From NCBI GenBank assembly GCA_022486625.1, contig JAKVKH010000034.1:1-41329 (forward strand): DNA of 41,329 nucleotides, in the 5' to 3' direction. The position numbers and the translations under genes were made by a program. Source of the DNA: Butyrivibrio sp. Its GTDB lineage: Bacteria > Bacillota > Clostridia > Lachnospirales > Lachnospiraceae. This document shows positions 25,864 through 33,911 of this stretch, one piece after another. The notes beneath the pieces were generated by a model, which saw only the letters and a list, made by a program, of their open reading frames with translations, did not search any database and was not told the origin of the DNA. Numbering within the stretch: the first letter of the stretch is position 1; each line of letters begins with the position of its first letter.

Positions 25864-26760
25864 ATGCTGAAAGCAATTAAACCTAAAATGAGTGTGGTCG
25901 CAGCATTTCTGGCGGTTCCCGTGATCTGGTATATATTCTCGGTATTTGTTCCGCTTGCAGCAGCGCTTTTCTACAGCTTTTTTGAGTGGAAGGGCGGACC
26001 GGATAAAACATTTACGGGAATTGCCAATTACGTAAAACTGATACATGATGGTACATTCTGGCAGGCATTCGGACACAACATCTTTATTGTCGTGGTCTGC
26101 ATTGTCGGACAGGTTGGAATCGCATTTATTCTCGTACTGATGGTGAATTCCAGACTGACCAGGTTAAAGGGAATGCATCGTACTTTCGGATTTTTCCCGA
26201 GCACAATTTCTGCAGTATATATTGGTCTGATCTGGACAATGATTTTCGATTATAAAAGAGGAATTATCAATTATATTCTGATACAGACAGGACATAAGGA
26301 TCTGACTCAGGTATGGCTCAATAATCCGGCACTGGTACTCCCGTTTGTATCCATTCCGCTGGTATGGCAGTTCATCGGATATTATATGGTGATTCTGCTG
26401 TCTGCAATTGCCGCCGTGGACAATGAGATCTTTGAGGTAGCAGAGCTGGATGGTGCGAATGCGTTTCAGAGAGCAATTTATATCGTACTTCCTCTTATTA
26501 AAAATATGCTGATGGTTTGTATCACGCTGTGCGTTGCCGGAAATATGAAAGTATTTGATCATATTTATACAATGACGGAAGGCGGACCGGGTACTGCGTC
26601 CATGGTTATGGCGCTATACGGATACAAGGTTTCCTTTGAACAAAGCAATATGGGATACGGCAGTACGATTTCCGTTGCCATTTTCGTGGTCAGCCTGATT
26701 GTCATTCAGGGTAGCCGTAAACTGGTAGAGTTTTCCATGAGAAATAAGGGGGTGGAATAA
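25864..26760 (+). CDS. sugar ABC transporter permease, MalF/UgpA type
   Basis: A 298-residue inner-membrane subunit with about six transmembrane segments, beginning with the MKPKMSVVAAFLAVPVIWYIFSVFVPLAAALFYSF-like first helix (residues 8-40). The EAA loop that contacts the ATPase is at EVAELDGANAFQRAIYIVLPLI. It pairs with the next gene to form the channel for the binding protein upstream. Start follows AAGGAGCAT. The gene for the ATPase is absent; many Firmicutes use a shared MsmK-type ATPase encoded elsewhere. Confidence 0.92.
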   Translation: MLKAIKPKMSVVAAFLAVPVIWYIFSVFVPLAAALFYSFFEWKGGPDKTFTGIANYVKLIHDGTFWQAFGHNIFIVVVCIVGQVGIAFILVLMVNSRLTRLKGMHRTFGFFPSTISAVYIGLIWTMIFDYKRGIINYILIQTGHKDLTQVWLNNPALVLPFVSIPLVWQFIGYYMVILLSAIAAVDNEIFEVAELDGANAFQRAIYIVLPLIKNMLMVCITLCVAGNMKVFDHIYTMTEGGPGTASMVMALYGYKVSFEQSNMGYGSTISVAIFVVSLIVIQGSRKLVEFSMRNKGVE

Positions 26761-27654
26761 ATGAGCGCACAGACTATCAAAATGACAAAAGTTAAAAGCG
26801 CAAAAACACCCCTGCAGAAATTCGGAACGGGTGTTGCTGCGGTACTGATCAATGCAGTACTTATGATCTTTTCCATTTCATGCATCTTTCCGCTGGTGTG
26901 GATGTTCTATTCGTCACTGAAATTAAAGAGACAGTTTAATGCGGACATTATCGGATTTCCGAAGTCTCCGACCTTTGAAAACTACATTCGTGTACTCACC
27001 AACAAGGATTATCATCTGACCAGTTCCATGGTGAACAGTGTCAGAGTTACCGTGATTTCCCTGTTCTTTATTGTACTGTTCGGATTTGTGATCGGGTATA
27101 TTCTGGCAAGAGTTCCGTTTAAACTGAACCGCTTTCTGTATGTTCTGTTCCTGATGGGGCTTTTGATTCCGGTTCATTCTCTTCTGGTTCCGATTTATGT
27201 TGTATTTAATGCTGCGGGTATGAGTAATCAGTGGTATACTCTCATTATTCCCTATGTGGCATTCGGTCTTCCGATTGCGGTATTTCTGGTAGAAGGCTTT
27301 ATCAAGGCCATTCCGGTAGAGTTGGAGGAAGCGGCCGCAATTGATGGCAGCTCCTTTACGCATACGATGTTTAACATCATTCTTCCGGTTTCACGGCCGA
27401 TTCTGACGACGGTTGCCATTATTCAGTCGTTCTCCTGCTGGAATGAATTCTCTTTTGCACTTGTACTTTGCAGCAGAAATGTCAAGCTGCAGACAGTACC
27501 GCTTGCGATGACGAATTTCAAGGGACAGTTTGCTTCGGATTATCCGAAGATTATGGCGGGCATGCTGGTTACAATGGTTCCGATTGTACTGTTATATTTC
27601 ATATTCAGTAAGAAGATCATTGAAGGCATGGTTGCCGGTGCAGTGAAAGGTTAA
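26761..27654 (+). CDS. sugar ABC transporter permease, MalG/UgpE type
   Basis: A 297-residue partner permease with six predicted membrane segments. Its EAA loop reads EEAAAIDGSSFTHTMFNIILPVSRP, and the C-terminus KKIIEGMVAGAVKG is the standard MalG-type ending. The ATG follows the previous stop codon directly, with GGGGGTGG as ribosome site, so the two are translationally coupled. The LacI-type gene follows after 5 bases. Confidence 0.93.
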   Translation: MSAQTIKMTKVKSAKTPLQKFGTGVAAVLINAVLMIFSISCIFPLVWMFYSSLKLKRQFNADIIGFPKSPTFENYIRVLTNKDYHLTSSMVNSVRVTVISLFFIVLFGFVIGYILARVPFKLNRFLYVLFLMGLLIPVHSLLVPIYVVFNAAGMSNQWYTLIIPYVAFGLPIAVFLVEGFIKAIPVELEEAAAIDGSSFTHTMFNIILPVSRPILTTVAIIQSFSCWNEFSFALVLCSRNVKLQTVPLAMTNFKGQFASDYPKIMAGMLVTMVPIVLLYFIFSKKIIEGMVAGAVKG

Positions 27655-27659
27655 ATAAC

Positions 27660-28685
27660 GTGAAAGCAAAGCCATCCATGAAGGATATCTCCGTGATCTG
27701 CGGAGTATCGGTTGCAACGGTCTCCAAGGCCCTGAATGATCAGAATGATATCAGTAGGGAAATGAAAGAAAAAGTCCGTCAGGTGGCGGATGAACTCGGA
27801 TATTTTCCAAATGCCGCAGCGCAGGCCCTTAAAACACATAAATCAAATAATATCGGCGTCCTGTTTATTGATGAAGCCAGAAGCGGTCTGACACATGACT
27901 ATTTTGCGCATGTGCTTGACAGCTTCAAGCGAACAGCAGAAGAAAACGGATATGATATTACTTTTATCAATGGAAACCTGAAATCGGAAAGTGAAATGTC
28001 ATACCTTGTGCATGCACGTTACCGTGGTTTTGACGGTGTGGTCATTGCCTGTGTGGATTTTTATGATCCGAGAGTTGAACAGCTGGTACGCGGCAATATT
28101 CCGGTGGTGACAATTGACCATGTGTATGATAACCGTGTGGCGATCGTTTCCGATAATGTCAAGGGCATGAAGGATCTTCTGACCTACTGCTATGAGCAGG
28201 GACATCGTAAGATTGCTTATATTCATGGTGCATATTCTTCTGTTACGCAGAGCCGACTTTCCAGTTTTTATATGACGGCGGAGTCGCTGCAGCTTGAAGT
28301 CCCGGAAGAGTATGTGATGGAAGCGGATTATCGCAGTACAGAGAAAGCGTATCGCTGTACACAAAAGCTCCTTGATCTCCCGGATCCGCCGACCTGCATT
28401 CTGTATCCGGATGATTTTGCCAGTTTTGGCGGAATCAGTGCGATCCAGGCGCGGGGGCTCAAGATTCCGGAAGACATTTCTATTGCCGGTTATGACGGAA
28501 TCCCGATTGCACAGCAGTTTCGTCCGCAGCTGACAACCGTCATGCAGGATACGGAGCGGCTTGGCAGTCTTGCAGCAGAGAAACTGATCGGTCTGATCGA
28601 TCATCCGCGCACCACACTTGTCGAGCAGGTAATTGTGGAAGGCCATGTGGCACCCGGCGGAAGTGTCGGTAAAATTGAAGTATGA
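27660..28685 (+). CDS. LacI/GalR-family regulator of the cellobiose region
   Basis: A 341-residue repressor. The N-terminal helix-turn-helix and hinge are SMKDISVICGVSVATVSKAL and ISREMKEKVRQVADELGYFPNAAAQALKT; then a periplasmic-binding-like effector domain (IGVLFIDEARSGLTHDYFAHVLD to the end) with the typical PEDISIAGYDGIPIAQQFRPQLTTV. I start at GTG 27660, with AAAGG 9 bases upstream; an ATG at codon 7 would cut into the DNA-binding domain. It is the last gene of the importer operon and probably binds the two related operators flanking the intergenic region at 24024 and 24197. Its inducer is probably the imported sugar. Confidence 0.92.
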   Translation: MKAKPSMKDISVICGVSVATVSKALNDQNDISREMKEKVRQVADELGYFPNAAAQALKTHKSNNIGVLFIDEARSGLTHDYFAHVLDSFKRTAEENGYDITFINGNLKSESEMSYLVHARYRGFDGVVIACVDFYDPRVEQLVRGNIPVVTIDHVYDNRVAIVSDNVKGMKDLLTYCYEQGHRKIAYIHGAYSSVTQSRLSSFYMTAESLQLEVPEEYVMEADYRSTEKAYRCTQKLLDLPDPPTCILYPDDFASFGGISAIQARGLKIPEDISIAGYDGIPIAQQFRPQLTTVMQDTERLGSLAAEKLIGLIDHPRTTLVEQVIVEGHVAPGGSVGKIEV

Positions 28686-28701
28686 ACATATTACCTTTTG
28701 A

Positions 28702-28736
28702 GAACGTCATTCAGATTGGATGGCGTTCTTTTTTTG
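28702..28736 (+). terminator. terminator of importer-lacI operon
   Basis: GAACGTCAT (28702-28710) and ATGGCGTTC (28720-28728) pair with one mismatch, followed by seven T. Confidence 0.85.
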
Positions 28737-28829
28737 TTCCGATTTTTACAATTTTTTTCCATTACAATGTGCCATAATGCATTCATCAGGACACAAAAAT
28801 ACATGTATACAATATGGAAGGGAAACAGT

Positions 28830-29213
28830 ATGAATATTCAGAGGTATCAATCAGGAGCACCACTGGAAGAAAAAATGGGCTATTCCAGAATGGTTAAAGC
28901 GGGAAATTTAATCCTGATCGGTGGCACAACTTCTGTTCAGCCAGATGGTAGTGTATTTGGCAAAGATGCCTACAATCAGACAAAGTATGTTCTGGAAAAG
29001 CAGCTCAGACTTCTGCAGCAGGCGGGAAGTAAAGCGGAAGATGTGATATCGGTGGATGTATTTACAGTGAATATGTCCGATGGCGCAGAGATCGGAAAAG
29101 CATATGCAGAGATTTTCCATGAGATCAGGCCACTCTTTACTGTGGTCGGAACGACAGAGTTAAACCGCAGCACTCAGCTGGTAGAGATCAAAATGACAGC
29201 TATGATGCAGTAA
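28830..29213 (+). CDS. RidA/YjgF/YER057c-family protein
   Basis: A 127-residue Rid-family protein. Archetypal RidA hydrolyses reactive enamines and imines formed from amino acids. Here the fold signature is clear (GNLILIGGTTSVQPDGS, LRLLQQAGSKAEDVISVDVFTVNM, LVEIKMTAMM), with a glutamate (E119) at the place of E. coli E120. The catalytic arginine (E. coli R105) seems replaced by Phe or Leu in RPLFTVVGTT, so it may not act as a classical deaminase. I start at 28830 after GGAAGGGAAA; the frame is open further up but without a ribosome site. It begins the dehydrogenase cluster, 23 bases before the next gene, which suggests that it processes or senses the imine product. Confidence 0.85.
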   Translation: MNIQRYQSGAPLEEKMGYSRMVKAGNLILIGGTTSVQPDGSVFGKDAYNQTKYVLEKQLRLLQQAGSKAEDVISVDVFTVNMSDGAEIGKAYAEIFHEIRPLFTVVGTTELNRSTQLVEIKMTAMMQ

Positions 29214-29236
29214 CAGCCATAAAGGAGGTAAGCGAT

Positions 29237-29590
29237 ATGGAACGCAGGATAACAGAACATCCGATTCTGGGCACCATCGAAAAGGGCAGAAAGGTTTCTT
29301 TTACATATGACGGTAAAACGGTGGAAGGATACGAAGGAGAACCGGTGGCAGAGGCACTTAAGGCACTTGGCGTCATGGTACACAGATATACAACGAAAAA
29401 GCACAGGCCAAGAGGTATCTTCTGTGCTATTGGCAGATGCACCGACTGCGTTATGGTAGTAGATGGTGTACCGAATACACGTACCTGCATCACATCGGTC
29501 CGCGAGGGCATGACTGTGGAAACACAGGTAGGTGTCGTACCTGCATCACAGGTAAAGGACACGGTTCTTAAAGGAGGTATCATGGCATGA
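29237..29590 (+). CDS. [2Fe-2S] subunit of amino-acid/opine type dehydrogenase
   Basis: A 117-residue Fer2_4-type protein, the homologue of HcnA, opine oxidase small subunits and the N-terminus of heterotetrameric sarcosine oxidase alpha. Cluster ligands are C63-x4-C68-x2-C71-x12-C84 in GIFCAIGRCTDCVMVVDG and NTRTC. It relays electrons between flavins of the complex. Ribosome site AAAGGAGGT is strong. Its stop overlaps the start of the next gene by 4 bases (ATGA), typical for subunits made in equal amounts. The substrate cannot be read from this subunit. Confidence 0.9.
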   Translation: MERRITEHPILGTIEKGRKVSFTYDGKTVEGYEGEPVAEALKALGVMVHRYTTKKHRPRGIFCAIGRCTDCVMVVDGVPNTRTCITSVREGMTVETQVGVVPASQVKDTVLKGGIMA

Positions 29591-31200
29591 AGAGATATGA
29601 TCTGGTCATTGTGGGCGCAGGTCCCTCCGGACTGTCTGCAGCAATTGAGGCGGCAGGATATGGCATGAAGACAGTTGTATATGATGAGAACAGCAGACCG
29701 GGCGGACAGCTGTTCAAACAGATTCACAAGTTTTTTGGATCAAAGGAGCATCATGCAAAGATACGAGGTTTCCGGATCGGAGAAGAACTGCTGCAGGAGG
29801 CATCGGCAGCAGGCGTTGAAGTACAGCTGGAATCCACGGTAACCGGAATCTATGAAGATAAGGAAGTAACGGTGCAGCGTAAAGGACATATCGAGCATGT
29901 CAAGGGCGATACCATTATTGTGGCAACCGGGGCATCAGAGAATATGGTTCCCTTCGGAGGCTGGGATCTGCCGGGAGTGATCGGAGCAGGAGCCGCGCAG
30001 ACCATGATGAATCTGCATGGCGTAAAGCCCGGGGAAAAGGTCCTGATGCTGGGCAGCGGCAATGTCGGGCTGGTGGTTTCATTTCAGCTGATGCAGGCGG
30101 GATGTGAAGTGGTCGCACTTGTGGATGCGGCACCTGCCATCGGCGGATACGGGGTTCATGCAGCCAAGCTGGCAAGATGCGGTGTTCCCTTCTATATGTC
30201 CCATACCATCACAAAAGCAGAAGGAACAGATCATGTGACCGGTGTGGTGATTTCACAGGTAAACGAGAAGTTTCAGAAGATCCCGGGCACGGAGAAGCAT
30301 TTTGACGCAGATACGATCTGCGTGGCGGTAGGTCTTTCTCCGATGTCGCAGCTCCTTAAGATGTCAGGCTGTACGATGTCGGATGATCCGAAAAGAGGCG
30401 GACAGGTGCCGGAAACAGATGAATACGGTGAAACTTCCGTAAGCGGTGTATATGCAGCCGGAGATGTCTCCGGTATAGAGGAGGCCAGTTCCGCCATGAT
30501 CGAAGGCAGAATTTCAGGGACCCGCGCAGCATATGAGATGGGCTTTGTTTCAGAAGAAGACGAGATCAAAGAACTGACAAAGCTGAAAAATGATCTGCTG
30601 AGTCTTCGCAGAGGGATGTTCGCTCCCGGAAATAAAGGGAAAAAGATAGAGAAAACAGAGGAAGGAATCAATGTTTCACAGAATCTGCTGACCAAAGGGT
30701 ATCTGTCTGAAGCGGAAATCTTCAGATATCCGGGGATCTGTCGTAAAAAGGGTCTCCATCCGGTAATCGAATGCAGTCAGAACATTCCGTGCAATCCCTG
30801 TCAGGATGCATGCAAGTTCTCCTGTATCAATGTGGGAAAAGACATTACTTCACTTCCTGTTGTTAATCCGCTGGCAAAATGCAGCGGCTGCGGCATGTGT
30901 GTGGCCAGCTGTTCCGGTCAGGCGATTTTCCTTGTTGATGAAGATTATGATGAGACAGGCGCAAGCGTAACACTTCCCTATGAATTTTTTCCGCTTCCGA
31001 GGGTCGGAGATCAGGGCTATGCCAGAAACCGTGCAGGAGAAATTGTATGTAAGGCAGAGGTGATATCCGTAAAGTCTTCACCCGCATATGACAGGACGAA
31101 TCTCCTGACGATTCGGGTACCTAAGGATATGGCCATGAAAGCCAGATTCTATGCGGACAGGGCAGAAACAAAAGCAGAAACGGCAGGAGGCGCAGTATGA
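29587..31200 (+). CDS. FAD/NAD(P)-binding dehydrogenase subunit with internal double cysteine cluster domain
   Basis: A 537-residue HcnB/OoxA-like flavoprotein. FAD motif VIVGAGPSGLSAAIEAAGYG (7-26), second dinucleotide motif VLMLGSGNVGLVVS (152-165), and GVYAAGDVSGIEEASSAMIEGR (288-308). Unlike HcnB, residues 396-442 carry two ferredoxin-like cysteine sets: C402-x2-C405-x3-C409-x3-C413 and C432-x2-C435-x2-C438-x3-C442, enough for two [4Fe-4S] clusters, with an extra C396. This points to ferredoxin-level or quinone-independent electron transfer in an anaerobe. Similar architecture is known in multi-subunit proline dehydrogenases of Thermococcales. It overlaps both neighbours by 4 bases, so the three Fe-S/flavin genes are tightly coupled. 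Confidence 0.9.
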   Translation: MKRYDLVIVGAGPSGLSAAIEAAGYGMKTVVYDENSRPGGQLFKQIHKFFGSKEHHAKIRGFRIGEELLQEASAAGVEVQLESTVTGIYEDKEVTVQRKGHIEHVKGDTIIVATGASENMVPFGGWDLPGVIGAGAAQTMMNLHGVKPGEKVLMLGSGNVGLVVSFQLMQAGCEVVALVDAAPAIGGYGVHAAKLARCGVPFYMSHTITKAEGTDHVTGVVISQVNEKFQKIPGTEKHFDADTICVAVGLSPMSQLLKMSGCTMSDDPKRGGQVPETDEYGETSVSGVYAAGDVSGIEEASSAMIEGRISGTRAAYEMGFVSEEDEIKELTKLKNDLLSLRRGMFAPGNKGKKIEKTEEGINVSQNLLTKGYLSEAEIFRYPGICRKKGLHPVIECSQNIPCNPCQDACKFSCINVGKDITSLPVVNPLAKCSGCGMCVASCSGQAIFLVDEDYDETGASVTLPYEFFPLPRVGDQGYARNRAGEIVCKAEVISVKSSPAYDRTNLLTIRVPKDMAMKARFYADRAETKAETAGGAV

Positions 31201-31514
31201 ACGAAGTTAATGACAGGTCGAGAGATATCGGACCGTTTATTCCCGGGCCGGATGATGACATGATCATCTGCAGGTGTGAGGAAATTACCAGAGGAGAAAT
31301 CCGCAGAGCAGTACATGACGGTATGTTTACCATTACAGAGATCAGAAGGTACCTGCGCTGCGGCATGGGGCTGTGCCAGGGGCAGACGTGTGCAAAACTC
31401 GTCAAGTCAATTGTGGCAGGAGAAAGCGGTGCAGCACCGGGAACACTGGAACCAGCAACCAGCAGAGCACCGATGAGACCTGTGGAAATGCAGATTCTGG
31501 CAGATGAAATGTAA
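31197..31514 (+). CDS. BFD-like [2Fe-2S] subunit
   Basis: A 105-residue protein with a bacterioferritin-associated-ferredoxin type domain. Ligands are C25 and C27 in IICRCEEITRGEI and C60 and C65 in GMGLCQGQTC; C55 is additional. In related enzymes this domain is fused to the large flavoprotein; here it is a separate chain. The C-terminal 35 residues (APGTLEPATSRAPMRPVEMQ) resemble the tail that follows this domain in opine and sarcosine oxidase alpha chains. It overlaps the flavoprotein gene by 4 bases and precedes the catalytic subunit by 18 bases. Confidence 0.88.
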   Translation: MNEVNDRSRDIGPFIPGPDDDMIICRCEEITRGEIRRAVHDGMFTITEIRRYLRCGMGLCQGQTCAKLVKSIVAGESGAAPGTLEPATSRAPMRPVEMQILADEM

Positions 31515-31532
31515 GACGGAGAGGAGGCAGGT

Positions 31533-32660
31533 ATGAACCGGACAGCAGATGTGATCATTGTCGGAGGCGGTATTATCGGAAATGCAACCGCATATTATCT
31601 GGCCAAAAAAGGAAGAAAGGTAATCGTACTCGAAGGCTCTGACAATATCGGAAACGGCGGCTCTTCCAGAAACGGAGGCGGTGTCAGACAGTCAGGAAGA
31701 GATCCGCGGGAACTGCCGATGGTGATGTGGGGAATTCAGAACCTTTGGCCGCATCTGAACGAAGAACTGGATGCGGATGTGGAATATACACAGAAAGGCA
31801 ACTTAAGACTCGGCAAGACACCGGCACATCTGAAAATACTGCAGGGGCTGACGGACCGTGCAACCGCCTGCGGACTTGATGTGAAGATGATCGATGCGCA
31901 GGAAGTAAAGCAGATCAATCCGTATCTGTCTGATGAAGTCATCGGGGCGAGCTGGTGTCCGACTGACGGACATGCCAATCCCATGAAGACAACGCTTGCC
32001 TATTACCGGAAGGCCAGACAGCTCGGCGCCTGCTTTATTACAGGGGAAAAGGTAGTCGGACTTCAGAAAAACGGTGGAAAACTCCGCAGGGTAATTACGG
32101 AGCAGAATACATATGAAGCGGAAAAAGTACTGGTGGCAGCCGGTTATGAGAGCCGTTTTATTACAAAAACAGTCGGAATTGATATTCCCATGATCAAACA
32201 GAAGATGCAGTGCCTGGTGACAGAAGCGGAGCCAAAAATGTTTGATCAGATGCTGGGAACTGCAGAAGCGGATTTCTACGGACACCAATCTCATCACGGA
32301 TCCTTTGTCTTTGGCGGCTCCAGCGGGCAGGAAGGATATGAACTCAGTAAGGACGGACTGATATCCAACAGCATTAATGTACCATGTATCTGCAGAGGAA
32401 TTCTGAAATATTTCCCGGATCTTTCCAAAGCCAAAATCGTGAGATCCTGGACCGGCTGGATTGATCCGTGTGTGGATGGAATTCCGGTGATGAGTCGTGT
32501 GGAAGAGGTGCCGGGACTGTACCTGGCAGCAGGATTTACCGGACATGGCTTCGGGATCGGACCGGCAGCAGGTTATCACCTTGCGCAGCTCATCTGCGAT
32601 GAAACACCGGTGACCGATATGCAGGCATATCGTTATGACAGATTCAAGGCAAAGATCTGA
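31533..32660 (+). CDS. FAD-dependent amine dehydrogenase, DAO family (catalytic subunit)
   Basis: A 375-residue D-amino-acid/glycine/sarcosine oxidase type protein, homologous to HcnC, OoxB and sarcosine oxidase beta. FAD motif DVIIVGGGIIGNATAYYLAKKGRKV is at residues 6-30, followed by GGSSRNGGGVRQSGRDPRELP, in which family members hold the flavin, and near the end GLYLAAGFTGHGFGIGPAAGYHLAQLI. It should oxidise the C-N bond of an amino acid, N-substituted amino acid or opine to an imine. Electrons would leave through the Fe-S subunits upstream rather than to oxygen. The substrate is not predictable by motif. Ribosome site GAGAGGAGG is strong. Confidence 0.9.
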   Translation: MNRTADVIIVGGGIIGNATAYYLAKKGRKVIVLEGSDNIGNGGSSRNGGGVRQSGRDPRELPMVMWGIQNLWPHLNEELDADVEYTQKGNLRLGKTPAHLKILQGLTDRATACGLDVKMIDAQEVKQINPYLSDEVIGASWCPTDGHANPMKTTLAYYRKARQLGACFITGEKVVGLQKNGGKLRRVITEQNTYEAEKVLVAAGYESRFITKTVGIDIPMIKQKMQCLVTEAEPKMFDQMLGTAEADFYGHQSHHGSFVFGGSSGQEGYELSKDGLISNSINVPCICRGILKYFPDLSKAKIVRSWTGWIDPCVDGIPVMSRVEEVPGLYLAAGFTGHGFGIGPAAGYHLAQLICDETPVTDMQAYRYDRFKAKI

Positions 32661-32682
32661 TTACATAAGGCAGTTAACCCGG

Positions 32683-32722
32683 GCAGGCAAAGACGTCAGA
32701 GGATGTTTTTGCCTGCTTTTTT
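32683..32722 (+). terminator. intra-cluster terminator between dehydrogenase and cyclodeaminase-like gene
   Basis: GCAGGCAAA (32683-32691) and TTTGCCTGC (32708-32716) form a perfect 9-bp stem followed by six T. As the following genes have no clear promoter of their own, it may lower rather than stop their expression. Confidence 0.8.
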
Positions 32723-32749
32723 ATAAAGAAAACATGGAGGAGAAAAATT

Positions 32750-33892
32750 ATGGCATACCCGGAAGTGAATATTCTGTATCTGAATGAAAAAGACATGTTG
32801 GCAGCAGGTGTAGGTGATGGTGCAAAATGTACAGACTGTATGGAAGAACTGTTAAAACTCCTTGATAAGGGAGATTACAGGATGGGTGGAGAGAACGGAA
32901 ATTCTCATGGCTGTATGGTATCTTTTCCGGATGAACCCGAGTTCCCGGAGATGCCCAAGAACGGACCGGACAGAAGATTCATGGCAATGCCTGCCTATGT
33001 TGGCGGCAAGTTCGATCTCGCCGGTATGAAGTGGTACGGCTCCAATGTGGAGAACCGTGATAAAGGGCTGCCCCGCTCTATTCTGATGGTCATGCTTAAT
33101 GATAAGGAAACGGGAGCACCGCTTGCCCTGATGTCAGGAAATCTGATCAGTGCCTATCGTACAGCCGGAATTCCCGGTGTCGGTGTAAAACACTTTGTGA
33201 AAAAAGGAGCAAAGGTACTGGGTATTGTAGGCCCTGGTGTTATCAACTGTATTGCAGTCAAGACCTTTGCAGCGGTCTGCCCGACACTGGATACCCTGAA
33301 GATCAAGGGAAGGGGACGTGCTTCCATTGACAGATGTATTGAATTTGTAAAGGAAAATGTCCCGCAGATCAAAAACTTTGTTGTATGTGACACATTGGAG
33401 GAATGTATCCGCGACAGTGATGTTGTAAACTTTGCGACCTCTACGGCCATGGGTGTCGGAGAATCCGCCTATCCGTTTGTAAAGACGGAGTGGATCAAAA
33501 AGGGCGCTGTAATGTGTCTTCCCGGTGCAGCCAATTTTGAAGAGTCACTTCTTCTGGATCCAAAGACCAAGCTGGTTGTGGATAACATCAAACTTTATGA
33601 AGCATGGGCGGAAGAATATCCCTATCCGACTTACGATACAATCTATATTCTGGGCTCCAAACTGATGGATCTGGCACATGAGGGCAAGCTGGACAAGTCG
33701 AGAATTCATGATCTCGGTGCAATTTTAAACGGAAAGCTTCCGGGCAGAGAAAGTGACGATCAGATCGTGCTGTATTCCGTCGGAGGCATGCCGGTAGAAG
33801 ACGTTGCCTGGGGCAAGGAAGTGTATGAATATGCAAAGGCACATGGTATCGGCACAGAACTGAATCTGTGGGATAAACCGTATCTGTTCTGA
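32750..33892 (+). CDS. ornithine cyclodeaminase / mu-crystallin family protein
   Basis: A 380-residue member of a superfamily that includes ornithine cyclodeaminase, alanine dehydrogenase of archaea and imine reductases such as delta-1-pyrroline-2-carboxylate reductase. Visible are GMKWYGSNVENRDKGLPRSILMVML, SGNLISAYRTAGIPGVGVKHF (the conserved Arg-Thr pair) and the dinucleotide motif GIVGPGVINCIAVK, where most relatives have GxGxQA. The usual GADxPGKxEL segment is replaced by PGAANFEESLLLD, so this is a divergent subgroup. I recall close homologues carrying the database name tyramine oxidase subunit B, which I cannot verify. Its neighbours suggest it reduces or deaminates the imine formed by the dehydrogenase. 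Ribosome site GGAGGAG. Confidence 0.85.
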   Translation: MAYPEVNILYLNEKDMLAAGVGDGAKCTDCMEELLKLLDKGDYRMGGENGNSHGCMVSFPDEPEFPEMPKNGPDRRFMAMPAYVGGKFDLAGMKWYGSNVENRDKGLPRSILMVMLNDKETGAPLALMSGNLISAYRTAGIPGVGVKHFVKKGAKVLGIVGPGVINCIAVKTFAAVCPTLDTLKIKGRGRASIDRCIEFVKENVPQIKNFVVCDTLEECIRDSDVVNFATSTAMGVGESAYPFVKTEWIKKGAVMCLPGAANFEESLLLDPKTKLVVDNIKLYEAWAEEYPYPTYDTIYILGSKLMDLAHEGKLDKSRIHDLGAILNGKLPGRESDDQIVLYSVGGMPVEDVAWGKEVYEYAKAHGIGTELNLWDKPYLF

Positions 33893-33911
33893 TGCAGGGT
33901 GAGGAGGCAAT

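Noticed and set aside
28737..28829. Promoter for the Rid-like gene (TTTACA at 28745, CATAAT at 28773)
   Set aside because: The 22-bp spacing is too long and no better pair is visible, although the cluster must have a promoter in this region.
29237..32660. Hydrogen cyanide synthase (hcnABC)
   Set aside because: The folds match, but the same architecture serves many amino-acid and opine dehydrogenases, there is an extra BFD chain and internal Fe-S clusters, and the neighbours suggest catabolism.
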